Origin: Candidatus Poribacteria bacterium | GTDB lineage: Bacteria > Poribacteria > WGA-4E > WGA-3G | Assembly (NCBI GenBank): GCA_022827185.1 | Contig: JAJDTM010000049.1 | Location: 1-64,000 of the forward strand | DNA length: 64,000 nt | Direction: 5' to 3' | Part shown: positions 8,124 to 16,309 of the stretch, in pieces | How positions within the stretch are numbered: position 1 is the first letter of the stretch | Layout of the letters: every line of letters begins with the position of its first letter | Program-made: the position numbers and the translations under genes | The notes under the pieces: generated by a model | Database searches by the model: none | Told to the model about the DNA's origin: nothing | What the model saw: only the letters and a program-made list of their open reading frames with translations

Positions 8124-9611
8124 CTATAGGTCATATCGCAGGAATGAGATGAATGCTCCCAGAAAGAATAAAATATTTAATACCGCAAGTATCATAATAT
8201 CTAATAAGGCGCGTTGCAAACTGCTTCCGATGTCTTCCGCCCGCTCCTTAAATCTGGGCATTCCGCTTAAGTCAAGGCGGTCTTCGGAATCCTTCCCGGT
8301 GAACCAGCGACGTGAAGAGAATATTTTTTCATCTCTCAGATATTCAACCCATTCACGGCGATATTGTCGAGCCTGTTCCATAAACCGCCGGAAACTTCCA
8401 AGATCTGTTTCCGCAAGAATCGCAGCAGCATTGTAGTAAACCGCTGTTGGAGATATGCGGGAGATGTTCAGTGCCAATAAAGACTGCCGGTTTGGATTTT
8501 CATCAAGATACGCTTTGCGGATTTGCCATACCTTGTCTGCATATTGTGCCCGGAGGTTTTCCTTAAATCCATAATATCCTTGGACAAACGGCACACCGTC
8601 TTCGTTTCTAAAATACCTCAGGCTAACTGTTTCTCCGCTTCCGTACGCTGTTCCTGATTCAGTGACACCTAAGCGGCGCGGCGCGGCAGGCTCCCAAGGC
8701 AGGTCAACCCCTCGTTTTTTTAAGTAATCTCCGGCTTTACCGCCAAATTCTCCCCACAACGCCCTTGCTTGTGTCCTATACGATTCTTCTGATTGAATCG
8801 GACTCGTATGTTCCACAAGTAAAACTGTCAGATTCGGAACGATCAGCACGAGAAGCACCCAGACACACATTGAGAACATCAAGGTAATAGAGGGGCGGTG
8901 TGTCCGAGTAGAGAGGAAAAGTCCAATAAGAAAAAAGAGGGACACGTAAAGCATGGATAGAAGGAAGATTAGCAATATCCGCCCCCAATCAGAACTACTG
9001 AAAGAGGCGTAAGGCGAAAACTGTATCACCAATAAACCTGCCACAAAACTCGCGACGAGCGGGAAGGATATAGAGACCATTCCAGCAATGTATTTTCCCA
9101 AGAGCAGCGTAGGTCTCTGAATTGGGCAAGAAAGTGTTAATCTTAAGGTTCCGGCTTCCCTCTCCCGCGATATAGCGTCGTAAGCGAAAAGCAGTGCCAG
9201 CAGACTCATCACAACTTGACAGATAACCGTAAAGTCAATAGAAGCAAAAATGTTTAGATACGGGTTATCAGAACCGTGGTGTTCGGCAACAGCCGGAACG
9301 TATCCATGCGCCACTGTTACCGTATTTCCCTTCCTTTTGTCCATTCCTTCGTTGAAGATGCTGAGCAGTTTCGGTTTTCTGTCAAGTTTCAGTTTGTGAG
9401 TTTGCCCGAATTCAGAGTATATCTTGACCTGTTTCACCTCATCTGCGTTTTCTCGCACAGCCGTTTGGTAGCTTTGCAGTCTATCCTCATAACCTTTGGT
9501 CAAAACGAAGATATTTGTCACGATCAGGGAGAAATAGATGAGCAATCCCATCAGGAATCTGAAACTTAAAATATTTGATGTGATCTCTCTCCTGACGATT
9601 GTCCAAAGCAT
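8124..9611 (-). CDS. ABC-2 type transporter permease (first of a pair), 495 aa
   Basis: A paralogue of the next gene downstream with the same layout: N-terminal helix, soluble loop, membrane cluster with YDAISREREAGTLRLTLSCPIQR, then a large soluble region and a C-terminal helix ending in a short FLRYDL tail. The ATG at 9611 was chosen because GGAGG lies 7 nt upstream; a GTG one codon earlier is possible. It follows the lipoprotein gene by about 105 bp and may belong to the same transcription unit as the sigma factor at 10518-11792. Expected in the inner membrane; it needs an ATPase supplied in trans. Confidence 0.85.
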   Translation of the reverse strand: MLWTIVRREITSNILSFRFLMGLLIYFSLIVTNIFVLTKGYEDRLQSYQTAVRENADEVKQVKIYSEFGQTHKLKLDRKPKLLSIFNEGMDKRKGNTVTVAHGYVPAVAEHHGSDNPYLNIFASIDFTVICQVVMSLLALLFAYDAISREREAGTLRLTLSCPIQRPTLLLGKYIAGMVSISFPLVASFVAGLLVIQFSPYASFSSSDWGRILLIFLLSMLYVSLFFLIGLFLSTRTHRPSITLMFSMCVWVLLVLIVPNLTVLLVEHTSPIQSEESYRTQARALWGEFGGKAGDYLKKRGVDLPWEPAAPRRLGVTESGTAYGSGETVSLRYFRNEDGVPFVQGYYGFKENLRAQYADKVWQIRKAYLDENPNRQSLLALNISRISPTAVYYNAAAILAETDLGSFRRFMEQARQYRREWVEYLRDEKIFSSRRWFTGKDSEDRLDLSGMPRFKERAEDIGSSLQRALLDIMILAVLNILFFLGAFISFLRYDL

Positions 9612-9716
9612 CACGCTGCCTCCAGCTACAGCAAGTAGCGATGTTCATGGTTTTCCATAAGCGTTGGAATCAAGTTATTGCGTGAAATCAAACGACTTGC
9701 AGCTATTAGTTCCAAT

Positions 9717-10463
9717 TTATCTGTCCCTGGGAACGCGGTTACCCTTTTCATCCAAATACACAACTTCCCATCCTACCGGTTCCACGCCGTTATTCAAGAG
9801 GTCGGACTTCTGTTTCTCAGAAAGCTCAGAACCCTTAACCGAGAGGGTCTCTATCTTTCCATCCCACGATTTTGATGTGGAACGTGTCGTATGCCAGATG
9901 CGAGACCCTGATTCAGTTTTTTGTACATACATTCTTCCCGGAATAGCAGGTAGTCTGTTTTCACCTAATACAACCCAATCTTCTACCACTGAGTTGACTT
10001 GCTTGTCTTGATACTTCTGGATCTGGGTATCAATATACTTCACTTTAATGGTTTCCCAATCATCTTTGGTGTGGAATTCCTTCAAGATTAGATCCGAACG
10101 GACATTGAGGTATTCATTATAAGTCTTGAAATTCTCTATGGTAATCCCTTTGTTGAGGAGCATCTGCAGCCATTCTTCGCGAGGATATTTGGCATCCATA
10201 TCTGCCAATGTAAATTCAAGATGGCGTTTTTCGCCAAAGGAAGTCTCTGAAGCGGTGGTCCACTTTGTGTTTACTGCACGAGAACTATATCTTGCATCAA
10301 ACGCTTCCATAAGGGCTTCAACCGTTTGGGGGCCAGTATATTTCTCTATTGAAAACTCGGAATCTAATGCTCTCCTCACCTCAGGAGCCACTATTGCGCG
10401 ACACCCAATAATTGTAATTCCGAAGATAAGCAAAAGTGGCATAGTTAGAACAATATGTTTCAC
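9717..10463 (-). CDS. Putative lipoprotein, 248 aa
   Basis: The N-terminus is a lipoprotein signal (hydrophobic stretch followed by TIIGC, with the cysteine at residue 21). The start codon is GTG, 7 nt behind GAGGAG. The mature part is hydrophilic and mixed alpha/beta, with no family I recognise; the C-terminal third contains WEVVYLDEKGNRVPR. The gene lies 54 bp after the sigma-factor gene and 105 bp before the permease pair, which suggests one operon. It could be an envelope partner of the permeases or a target of the sigma factor. Function unknown. Confidence 0.75.
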   Translation of the reverse strand: MKHIVLTMPLLLIFGITIIGCRAIVAPEVRRALDSEFSIEKYTGPQTVEALMEAFDARYSSRAVNTKWTTASETSFGEKRHLEFTLADMDAKYPREEWLQMLLNKGITIENFKTYNEYLNVRSDLILKEFHTKDDWETIKVKYIDTQIQKYQDKQVNSVVEDWVVLGENRLPAIPGRMYVQKTESGSRIWHTTRSTSKSWDGKIETLSVKGSELSEKQKSDLLNNGVEPVGWEVVYLDEKGNRVPRDR

Positions 10464-10517
10464 GTTTTTTCTCCTCTTTTTCAGCGTAGGATTAAATCAA
10501 GGTTATGCTGCTCAGGT

Positions 10518-11792
10518 TCAAAAGTTTTCAGTGACGCGCCACTTCTCAAAGACCGTTTTATCGCTAAAAACATTGTGATATTTGTATGTATATGTAGAAC
10601 CAATCTGCATGGGCAGAGATCCTTCTGTCTTACCTGGAACTCTGTATTCCATTAGTTCCGTCTCCGTTGTGAGACCACTGGCGTGTTCGTAGCGCATTTT
10701 CACGAGTCCGACCCCGTTGGCAAACCACAGGTAGCGTGTCCCGTTAACAAAATTCTCAATAAGGTTCGCATGTTTAGAATCTAATTCATATCGTTCATCA
10801 TCAATAATTCTGGGTATATCGTTCTGTGGATGTGGTGTTGTGTCAATAAAAACGCTTTTGTGTTTGAGACACATTGGGAAAACTTCAGCGGAGGCTTGTA
10901 TCTGTTCGTATCTGTCTAAGGTTGTCTTCGCTTGTGAGTCCCAGAATCCTTCCTGTGTCCAAGTATACCCTACAACTGTGGGAAATTTGAACAGGAAAGG
11001 CGTAAGAAAGGTTGCCAAAAAAGTTGTTGACAAAATTGCAACTGGATTGCTGCCTTCCCAACCGAAACTAAAGCCAGTAAGTCCCAAAAGGGCATCGGTT
11101 CTTTTTAAAGAGAGGGTTCCTTCACCCAATAGTTCACCGTTTTCGGTGGTCGTTTTAATCTGCACAGTAATGTTGCGTTTGGTTTTAATTGTCTCGCTCA
11201 GCGTCGCGAAAAACTGGAAATTGTCGAGCGTTGATTGAATCAGAGATTCGTTCTGCTTGAGTCGATTCCGCGCGCGATTGAGCCTACTTTTTATAGTGTT
11301 TGTGGTTACACCTAAAAAAGCCGCTATCTCATCGCAGGACATGCCATCGAAATAATGGAGGGTTGTGACAGTGCGTTCATTTTCAGGCAATTTCGCAAGC
11401 CACTTTCTAACAATTTCGCGCAGTTCTCGCGATGCCATTTCCGCTTGTTCTCCCGCGAGATATCCGGAGTACGGATCGTTCTGTCTCATGGCACTGCTTA
11501 TGTTTTCAGAAAGTTGGGTGTTCAACCGTTTCTCACGGAACCACGCAAGGCAACGGCGTGTCGCAATGGCATTGAGCCACGCAGAAAATCGATGCGGATC
11601 ATTAAGGGTTGGAAGTTTCTGGTGGGCTTTCAAGAAAGTCTCTTGAACGATGTCTTCAGCAATGTGGAAATCCTTAATCGTTCGCCACACAGTCGCGTGA
11701 ACCTGTTTTTGGTACTTTTCCATTAAGGTCGTGAAGGCTGTGTCGTCACCTGCAAGGGCGCGGTGAACTAAGGCAACGTCATTATTTTCCAT
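10518..11792 (-). CDS. ECF-type sigma-70 factor with a C-terminal extension, 424 aa
   Basis: Residues 1-185 are an ECF sigma factor: region 2 (DFHIAEDIVQETFLKAH, with RFSAWLNAIATRR) and region 4 (LPENERTVTTLHYFDGMSCDEIAAFLG followed by TTNTIKSRLNRARNRLK). A hydrophobic stretch at 250-275 may cross the membrane, though it contains a lysine. The extension (275-424) contains RYLWFANGVGLVKMRYEH and ends in the start of a second similar module (IGSTYTYKYHNV), a pattern common in secreted bacterial lipoproteins. The sigma part is clearly paralogous to that at 30977. It heads a minus-strand cluster with a lipoprotein and two permeases. A strong AGGAGG lies 5 nt before the ATG. The extension probably works as a built-in sensor or anti-sigma element. 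Confidence 0.85.
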   Translation of the reverse strand: MENNDVALVHRALAGDDTAFTTLMEKYQKQVHATVWRTIKDFHIAEDIVQETFLKAHQKLPTLNDPHRFSAWLNAIATRRCLAWFREKRLNTQLSENISSAMRQNDPYSGYLAGEQAEMASRELREIVRKWLAKLPENERTVTTLHYFDGMSCDEIAAFLGVTTNTIKSRLNRARNRLKQNESLIQSTLDNFQFFATLSETIKTKRNITVQIKTTTENGELLGEGTLSLKRTDALLGLTGFSFGWEGSNPVAILSTTFLATFLTPFLFKFPTVVGYTWTQEGFWDSQAKTTLDRYEQIQASAEVFPMCLKHKSVFIDTTPHPQNDIPRIIDDERYELDSKHANLIENFVNGTRYLWFANGVGLVKMRYEHASGLTTETELMEYRVPGKTEGSLPMQIGSTYTYKYHNVFSDKTVFEKWRVTENF

Positions 11793-11911
11793 CAGAACCT
11801 CCTGCTATCACGGTTAGGGGTAAATCTCAATTCTCAGTGTTCATTCGATTTTTAACCTACGTGACGCGAACTGAGCAGGAAAGGTTGCATAATTCCGCAA
11901 ATTGACTGCTG

Positions 11912-12466
11912 CTATTCTGTGCCGTCGAGATCCGCCTCAGATTCCTCGTAGAAACTGTCGAAAATCTCAATATCACTTGGCGCGTATTTCTCTCCATAAG
12001 CGGACTTGATACCATTCCATAACCGGTTTAAGACGCTTTCACGCTTCAATTGGTTGTAGTTGATTTCGCCCGTCGCCTTCTCTATGCAGTTGGCAACAAT
12101 AACCAAAAGAACCTCTGGAATTTCGGCATCCTCATTAATGATATCGTCAACAGTTTCCCATACCGCGTGCTTAAATAGGGTTGGCAGGCGATTGATATGA
12201 TGGAGTACCGCCTGTGTTACAAGCACAATGAAACAAGATAGACGGGGTATAGCAATATCTTTCGCGGCATCGTGTGCACCCAGATCCTCAGGGATGCCAA
12301 CTTCCTCCACATGTGCAACAACACCTTGGTGGATAAATCCTACGCGAAATTCAAAATTCTTGTGCAGCTCCTCTTGAAAATGTAGGGCGCAGTGCTCCGG
12401 TGTAATTCGCAGACATTCCGCTTTGAGTATTCGCTTGTCAATCGTTGTCTGTTTTTTCTTTCTCAT
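11912..12466 (-). CDS. Hypothetical protein, 184 aa
   Basis: No family recognised. The product is soluble and acidic at the C-terminus (ESEADLDGTE), with a basic N-terminus (MRKKKQTTIDKR). The middle part is helical with hydrophobic stretches (LSCFIVLVTQAVLHHINRLPTLF), not long enough for a clear membrane span. The ribosome binding site is poor: GGAGG lies 14 nt from the ATG and is part of a hairpin (12478-12511), so translation may depend on that structure. It follows the PhyH operon on the same strand. Function unknown. Confidence 0.55.
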   Translation of the reverse strand: MRKKKQTTIDKRILKAECLRITPEHCALHFQEELHKNFEFRVGFIHQGVVAHVEEVGIPEDLGAHDAAKDIAIPRLSCFIVLVTQAVLHHINRLPTLFKHAVWETVDDIINEDAEIPEVLLVIVANCIEKATGEINYNQLKRESVLNRLWNGIKSAYGEKYAPSDIEIFDSFYEESEADLDGTE

Positions 12467-12477
12467 TAACTGTTGAA

Positions 12478-12511
12478 CTTGCCTCCGAAATCTTTAGGCT
12501 TCGGAGGCAAG
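12478..12511 (-). terminator. 12-bp hairpin after the PhyH operon
   Basis: CTTGCCTCCGAA (12478-12489) pairs perfectly with TTCGGAGGCAAG (12500-12511) across a 10-nt loop. Read on the minus strand, it lies 26 bp after the PhyH stop and just before the gene at 11912-12466. It has no U tract. It also hides a GGAGG sequence, so it may act as a terminator, an RNA-stability element or a translational control for the downstream gene. Confidence 0.45.
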
Positions 12512-12536
12512 CCCGCTCCTATAAAACTTAGTAAAT

Positions 12537-13331
12537 TTAAACCGTAGCCAAAAACCCCAATTCACGCAACCGATCGATCCAACGTTGCCGTCTTTCACTT
12601 CCAGCTGGATTTTCGACCCAACGTGGATCGTAGAGGGGTGTACCCGGTCGGTTAAAGTGTTCCGGACTCTTCGCATTGCTCCGCGCCCGATTCCGTGTGG
12701 CAGCAACTTCTTCAGGTGTCTTTGGGTTATTATAATAAACCACTGTACACATCCGACGGTCTTCACTACCGCCCCAACTTGAGTGCCAGCACCGCATATC
12801 AAAAGCGACCACATCCCCCGGTTCCGATTTGCAAACATAGCCCGGCACATCACAAATCTCCAATCCCAGCGTATTCAAATTCTCACGTAGATCGTCGTGC
12901 AGCGACCTGTTATGAGAACCTGGGATCAGTCGCAACGCACCACTTTCGGCATCAACAGGTTCGAGATAATACGCGAATTTCACCCCGTAGCAGTCTTGGG
13001 TCGGATCCGCATTATGGTCGGGATGCCAACCGGTATTGCCGACATAACGGTTCGCATCCGAAACAACGAGAAATACATCATCACCATATAGCTGCTCTGC
13101 CACCTCGCAAAACCGTGGATCTTCTGGCAGACTTGTAAAAAATGGCGTTTCAGGTCCCATCATCGGCAACCAATGTCGGCGCGTGCCATCAAATGGCGCA
13201 TGACGGTACGCTGCCGCCATCGCCGCTTCAAACTCTTCCTGTATTGTGTTCAACTCGTCTTGGTTGAGTAATTGCCGAAAAATCAGGAATCCCAAGGTGT
13301 GAAAGTGCTTGATTTGCTGTTCTGTAAGCAT
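12537..13331 (-). CDS. Phytanoyl-CoA dioxygenase (PhyH) family protein, 264 aa
   Basis: A Fe(II)/2-oxoglutarate oxygenase by sequence: iron ligands H103-x-D105 in GWHPDHN and H183 in MRCWHSSWGGS, with R192/R193 nearby for 2-oxoglutarate. YYLEPVDAESGALRLIPGSHNRSL (read 121-144) contains the core strands and the P-G-S-H turn. It is the last gene of a minus-strand set: binding protein, 2-hydroxyacid dehydrogenase, then this gene, with spacings of 24 and 17 bp. That context suggests oxidation of an imported small molecule, with substrate unknown. Confidence 0.9.
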   Translation of the reverse strand: MLTEQQIKHFHTLGFLIFRQLLNQDELNTIQEEFEAAMAAAYRHAPFDGTRRHWLPMMGPETPFFTSLPEDPRFCEVAEQLYGDDVFLVVSDANRYVGNTGWHPDHNADPTQDCYGVKFAYYLEPVDAESGALRLIPGSHNRSLHDDLRENLNTLGLEICDVPGYVCKSEPGDVVAFDMRCWHSSWGGSEDRRMCTVVYYNNPKTPEEVAATRNRARSNAKSPEHFNRPGTPLYDPRWVENPAGSERRQRWIDRLRELGFLATV

Positions 13332-13348
13332 GATGTTTCCCCTATGTT

Positions 13349-14374
13349 TTATCGCGCTAACTTCTGTTGTAGTTTTGGGCTATCTACAACCTCCCGATTC
13401 ACAATCCACGATGGAATTTGCCCAGAAGCCACCTTGATAATACTCCCACACGCACTCTTGGCGTTGCCATCAAAACACTCATCCGTCCAGCAGATACTGT
13501 GCGGCGTAACGATGACGTTATCAAGGCTTAAGAGCGGGTCATCATCGCTAATCGGTTCCTGCTCAAAGACATCAAGTCCCGCCCCTTGGATCTGTCGATT
13601 CTGAAGTGCCGCTGTGAGTGCCTTTTGATCAACGATTGGACCGCGCGCCGTGTTAATCAAGTAAGCCGTCGGCTTCATCAGCCCGATACGTCTCTCATTG
13701 ACAAGTCCACGCGTCTCTTCGTTCAGTGGGCAGCAGACACACACAAAATCAGCGGTTCGCATCAAGGTCTCCAAGTCAACGAGTTCTACGCCAACTTCCG
13801 CTGCCTCAGCAGGTGTGACGTACGGATCGTAGGTAATATGGTGCATCCCGAAAGGTTTCGCCAGTTTGAACGCTTCCTTTCCAATGTTACCCATACCGAC
13901 GAGGCCCAGTGTTCTGCCAACCAACCCCATCCCTCTATAGTTTTGTGTGTTTCTCCATCCACCAGAACGGGTAAGCCGATCCTTGATCAACAACTGATGA
14001 CTCAGCGATAAGACAAAAGTCATGATGGAGGTCGCAACCGGACGGCGAACACCATCTGGTGCAATTGTCAGCAGCACACCATGTTCGGTACAGGCTTCCA
14101 CATCTACCTTATCATACCCGACACCGAATCGAGCGATGACTGCCAATCTATCAGCACCAGCAAACGTCTCTGCTGTAATGCCCGCGCCCAATACTAAGAG
14201 CGCATCATAATCCTGCACCTGTGTTCCTTGTAACACGGGTGTGTTTTCTGCGATATATTCCCACTGTAGACCAGCATCATCAAAAAGCGGACCGGCGATG
14301 TCGTCTAAATCGCAGGTGTCATCCGGCCCCAGAAAGTCGCGCGTAACACCTACGCGAAATACAGATTTATCCAT
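13349..14374 (-). CDS. D-isomer-specific 2-hydroxyacid dehydrogenase, 341 aa
   Basis: NAD(P)-dependent reduction of a 2-keto acid, or the reverse. The Rossmann motif is GLVGMGNIG (G160-x-G162-x-x-G165). The catalytic triad is present: R244 in NTARGPIVD, E273 in DVFEQEP and H292 in VTPHSICW. The N- and C-terminal substrate-binding lobes are of full length. It resembles phosphoglycerate/glyoxylate dehydrogenase-type enzymes, but it lacks the C-terminal ACT domain of SerA, so a biosynthetic serine role is unlikely. The position between an oligopeptide-type binding protein and a PhyH oxygenase suggests a catabolic or specialised pathway. Substrate not determinable. Confidence 0.9.
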   Translation of the reverse strand: MDKSVFRVGVTRDFLGPDDTCDLDDIAGPLFDDAGLQWEYIAENTPVLQGTQVQDYDALLVLGAGITAETFAGADRLAVIARFGVGYDKVDVEACTEHGVLLTIAPDGVRRPVATSIMTFVLSLSHQLLIKDRLTRSGGWRNTQNYRGMGLVGRTLGLVGMGNIGKEAFKLAKPFGMHHITYDPYVTPAEAAEVGVELVDLETLMRTADFVCVCCPLNEETRGLVNERRIGLMKPTAYLINTARGPIVDQKALTAALQNRQIQGAGLDVFEQEPISDDDPLLSLDNVIVTPHSICWTDECFDGNAKSACGSIIKVASGQIPSWIVNREVVDSPKLQQKLAR

Positions 14375-14398
14375 TGTTATTCTATTCCTATTTAATTC

Positions 14399-15991
14399 TT
14401 ATTTGTCAATCCAAATGTAACGGAAATACCTCCATTTCAACGGATGGAGTTTAAGATCTTTAACCTTTTTGTTAATCACTAAAATCTGTTTCGCGTGTGC
14501 CAACGGCACCCACGGCACATCTTTGTGAAAAATCTGCTGCGCTTCTTGATAGAGCGAAACCCGCTGCTCGCGATCCGTAGTTGCTCTTGCTTGTTCTAAG
14601 ACGCTTTGCATCTCATCGCTTCGATAAAATGCGATGTTTCCGGCAGGCTTCTCCGCTGACGATTTACTTAAAAGAAAGTAGAGAAAATTATCTGGATCAC
14701 CGAGATCGGCACTCCATCCTAACATCGCCATATCGTGCTCCCCATTTTTCGTTTTCTCAAGATAGGTGCCCCAATCGTAGGTCATAATTTTCGTCTCAAC
14801 GCCAATATTGCGCAATTCGGATTGCAATACTTCAGCAAGGGCACGTCCGTCCGGAATATACGGACGCGGGACCGGCAGTGCCCAGAGCGTCGTCTCAAAC
14901 CCATCCGAATAGCCTGCCTCCGCAAGCAGTTGCTTTGACAATTTAGGATCATAGGCGTAATCCTCAACAGAATCATCGTAACTCCAGAGCGTCGGTGGGA
15001 TCGGGTTCTTCGCTGGAATTCCCAAACCTTGATACAGATGTTCAATAATCGCCGATTTGTTAATGGCGTGGTTAATAGCGAGCCGGACTTTGTGATTGTC
15101 GAACGGCGGTTTGTCCATGTTCATCGCCAAGTAACCGATGCTCATCCCAGGCTGCGATAGCAATTCAAGTGACGCATCTTCTCGAATCTGTTGCAGATCA
15201 TCCGGATTCGGAAACTCCATCGCGTGGAGACTCCCTTGCTGAAGTTCAATGAGCCGCACCGAGTTGTCAGGAATAGAGCGGAAAATAACTCGGTCTAATA
15301 TAGGACGACCACCCCAATAAGTATCGTTTGCCGCAAGCACGACTTTATCACCTCTATCCCACTGCACGAACTTGAACGGACCTGTCCCAACGGGATTATT
15401 GGAAAACTCATCTCCCCATTTTTGCACCGCTGTTGGACTAACAATAGAGAATGGGGTTATTGCAATCGTATAGATAAACGGCGCATAAGCCGTCTTAAGG
15501 CGAATTTGGACAGTAAATTCATCAACGGCAGTAATTGTATCTACGATCTCAGCCAAACCGGTGGCTATCCAATAAATGTAGCTGCCACCAACGTTATGGA
15601 ATGGATGCGTATCATCGTGCTGTCGGTTAAGCGAAAAAAGGACTGCTTCGGCGTTGAAAGGGGTACCGTCATGGAAAGTTACGCCTTGCCGCAAGTGAAA
15701 AGTCCACGTCAAACCATCTTCTGAACTCTCCCAACTTGTAGCGAGACCCGCTTCAATTTCAGTACTGCCATCTTTGTATTCAACGAGTGTATCGTAGATG
15801 TTATCGCAAACTTTGAAAGATTCCCCATCTTCCTCAAGTGCTGGATCCAAACCCACAGAATCGCCACCGCGCCCAAAAATTAGGGTGCCGCCACGCTTCA
15901 GATGCGAATCTGCAAACGCCGGTGAAGACCCCACAAACAGTAGTATCAGAACAATGAGTGAGAAGACCTGTGCGTAAAATCTGTTTTGCAT
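14399..15991 (-). CDS. ABC transporter substrate-binding protein, family 5 (DppA/OppA type), 530 aa
   Basis: A signal peptide (residues 1-27, ending SSPAFA) precedes a family-5 periplasmic binding protein. Diagnostic blocks include KRGGTLIFGRGGDSVGLDPA near the mature N-terminus, the WTFHLRQGVTFHDGTPFNAEAVLFSL stretch (read 115-140) and the hinge-region FNNPVGTGPFKFVQW. Ligands in this family include peptides, nickel and some sugars. It is first in a minus-strand operon with a dehydrogenase and a PhyH oxygenase; no permease or ATPase genes accompany it, so it either uses a transporter encoded elsewhere or serves as a sensor. Confidence 0.92.
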   Translation of the reverse strand: MQNRFYAQVFSLIVLILLFVGSSPAFADSHLKRGGTLIFGRGGDSVGLDPALEEDGESFKVCDNIYDTLVEYKDGSTEIEAGLATSWESSEDGLTWTFHLRQGVTFHDGTPFNAEAVLFSLNRQHDDTHPFHNVGGSYIYWIATGLAEIVDTITAVDEFTVQIRLKTAYAPFIYTIAITPFSIVSPTAVQKWGDEFSNNPVGTGPFKFVQWDRGDKVVLAANDTYWGGRPILDRVIFRSIPDNSVRLIELQQGSLHAMEFPNPDDLQQIREDASLELLSQPGMSIGYLAMNMDKPPFDNHKVRLAINHAINKSAIIEHLYQGLGIPAKNPIPPTLWSYDDSVEDYAYDPKLSKQLLAEAGYSDGFETTLWALPVPRPYIPDGRALAEVLQSELRNIGVETKIMTYDWGTYLEKTKNGEHDMAMLGWSADLGDPDNFLYFLLSKSSAEKPAGNIAFYRSDEMQSVLEQARATTDREQRVSLYQEAQQIFHKDVPWVPLAHAKQILVINKKVKDLKLHPLKWRYFRYIWIDK

Positions 15992-16309
15992 AAATTTCTC
16001 CGATGTGTATTGAAAAGATATGCTCCATAATACAGGCTTTTCTGCGAAATGTCAAGCGGACTTTTTTCTCACAACTGATAAATACCATCATCTCTATGGT
16101 CTCTATACCCCCTTACATCTACCGTACTACAGAGATTTGAAACCGCATTCCCCTAAAAATCGTTTTATTATAGGGCATAGTATATCAATTAATAGGTAGC
16201 GAAGTTCCGAATATCCTTAGTTCAATGCATACGCGCGTTTTAAAGCATTGCTGGTAAGACCTGGTGTAAATCTCCCGCTGTGAATACATCGCGTCTAAAA
16301 AAATAAAAT
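15992..16309. other. Divergent intergenic region, no gene seen
   Basis: This 318-bp space separates the minus-strand binding-protein operon from the plus-strand HEAT/TPR gene, so it should hold both promoters. I see no convincing -35/-10 pair, no ribosome binding site ahead of the ATG at 16310, and no repeat of the families found elsewhere. Confidence 0.4.

Noticed and set aside
13349..14374. serA (phosphoglycerate dehydrogenase)
   Set aside because: There is no C-terminal regulatory domain and the context is a binding protein and an oxygenase; the family is too broad for a gene name.
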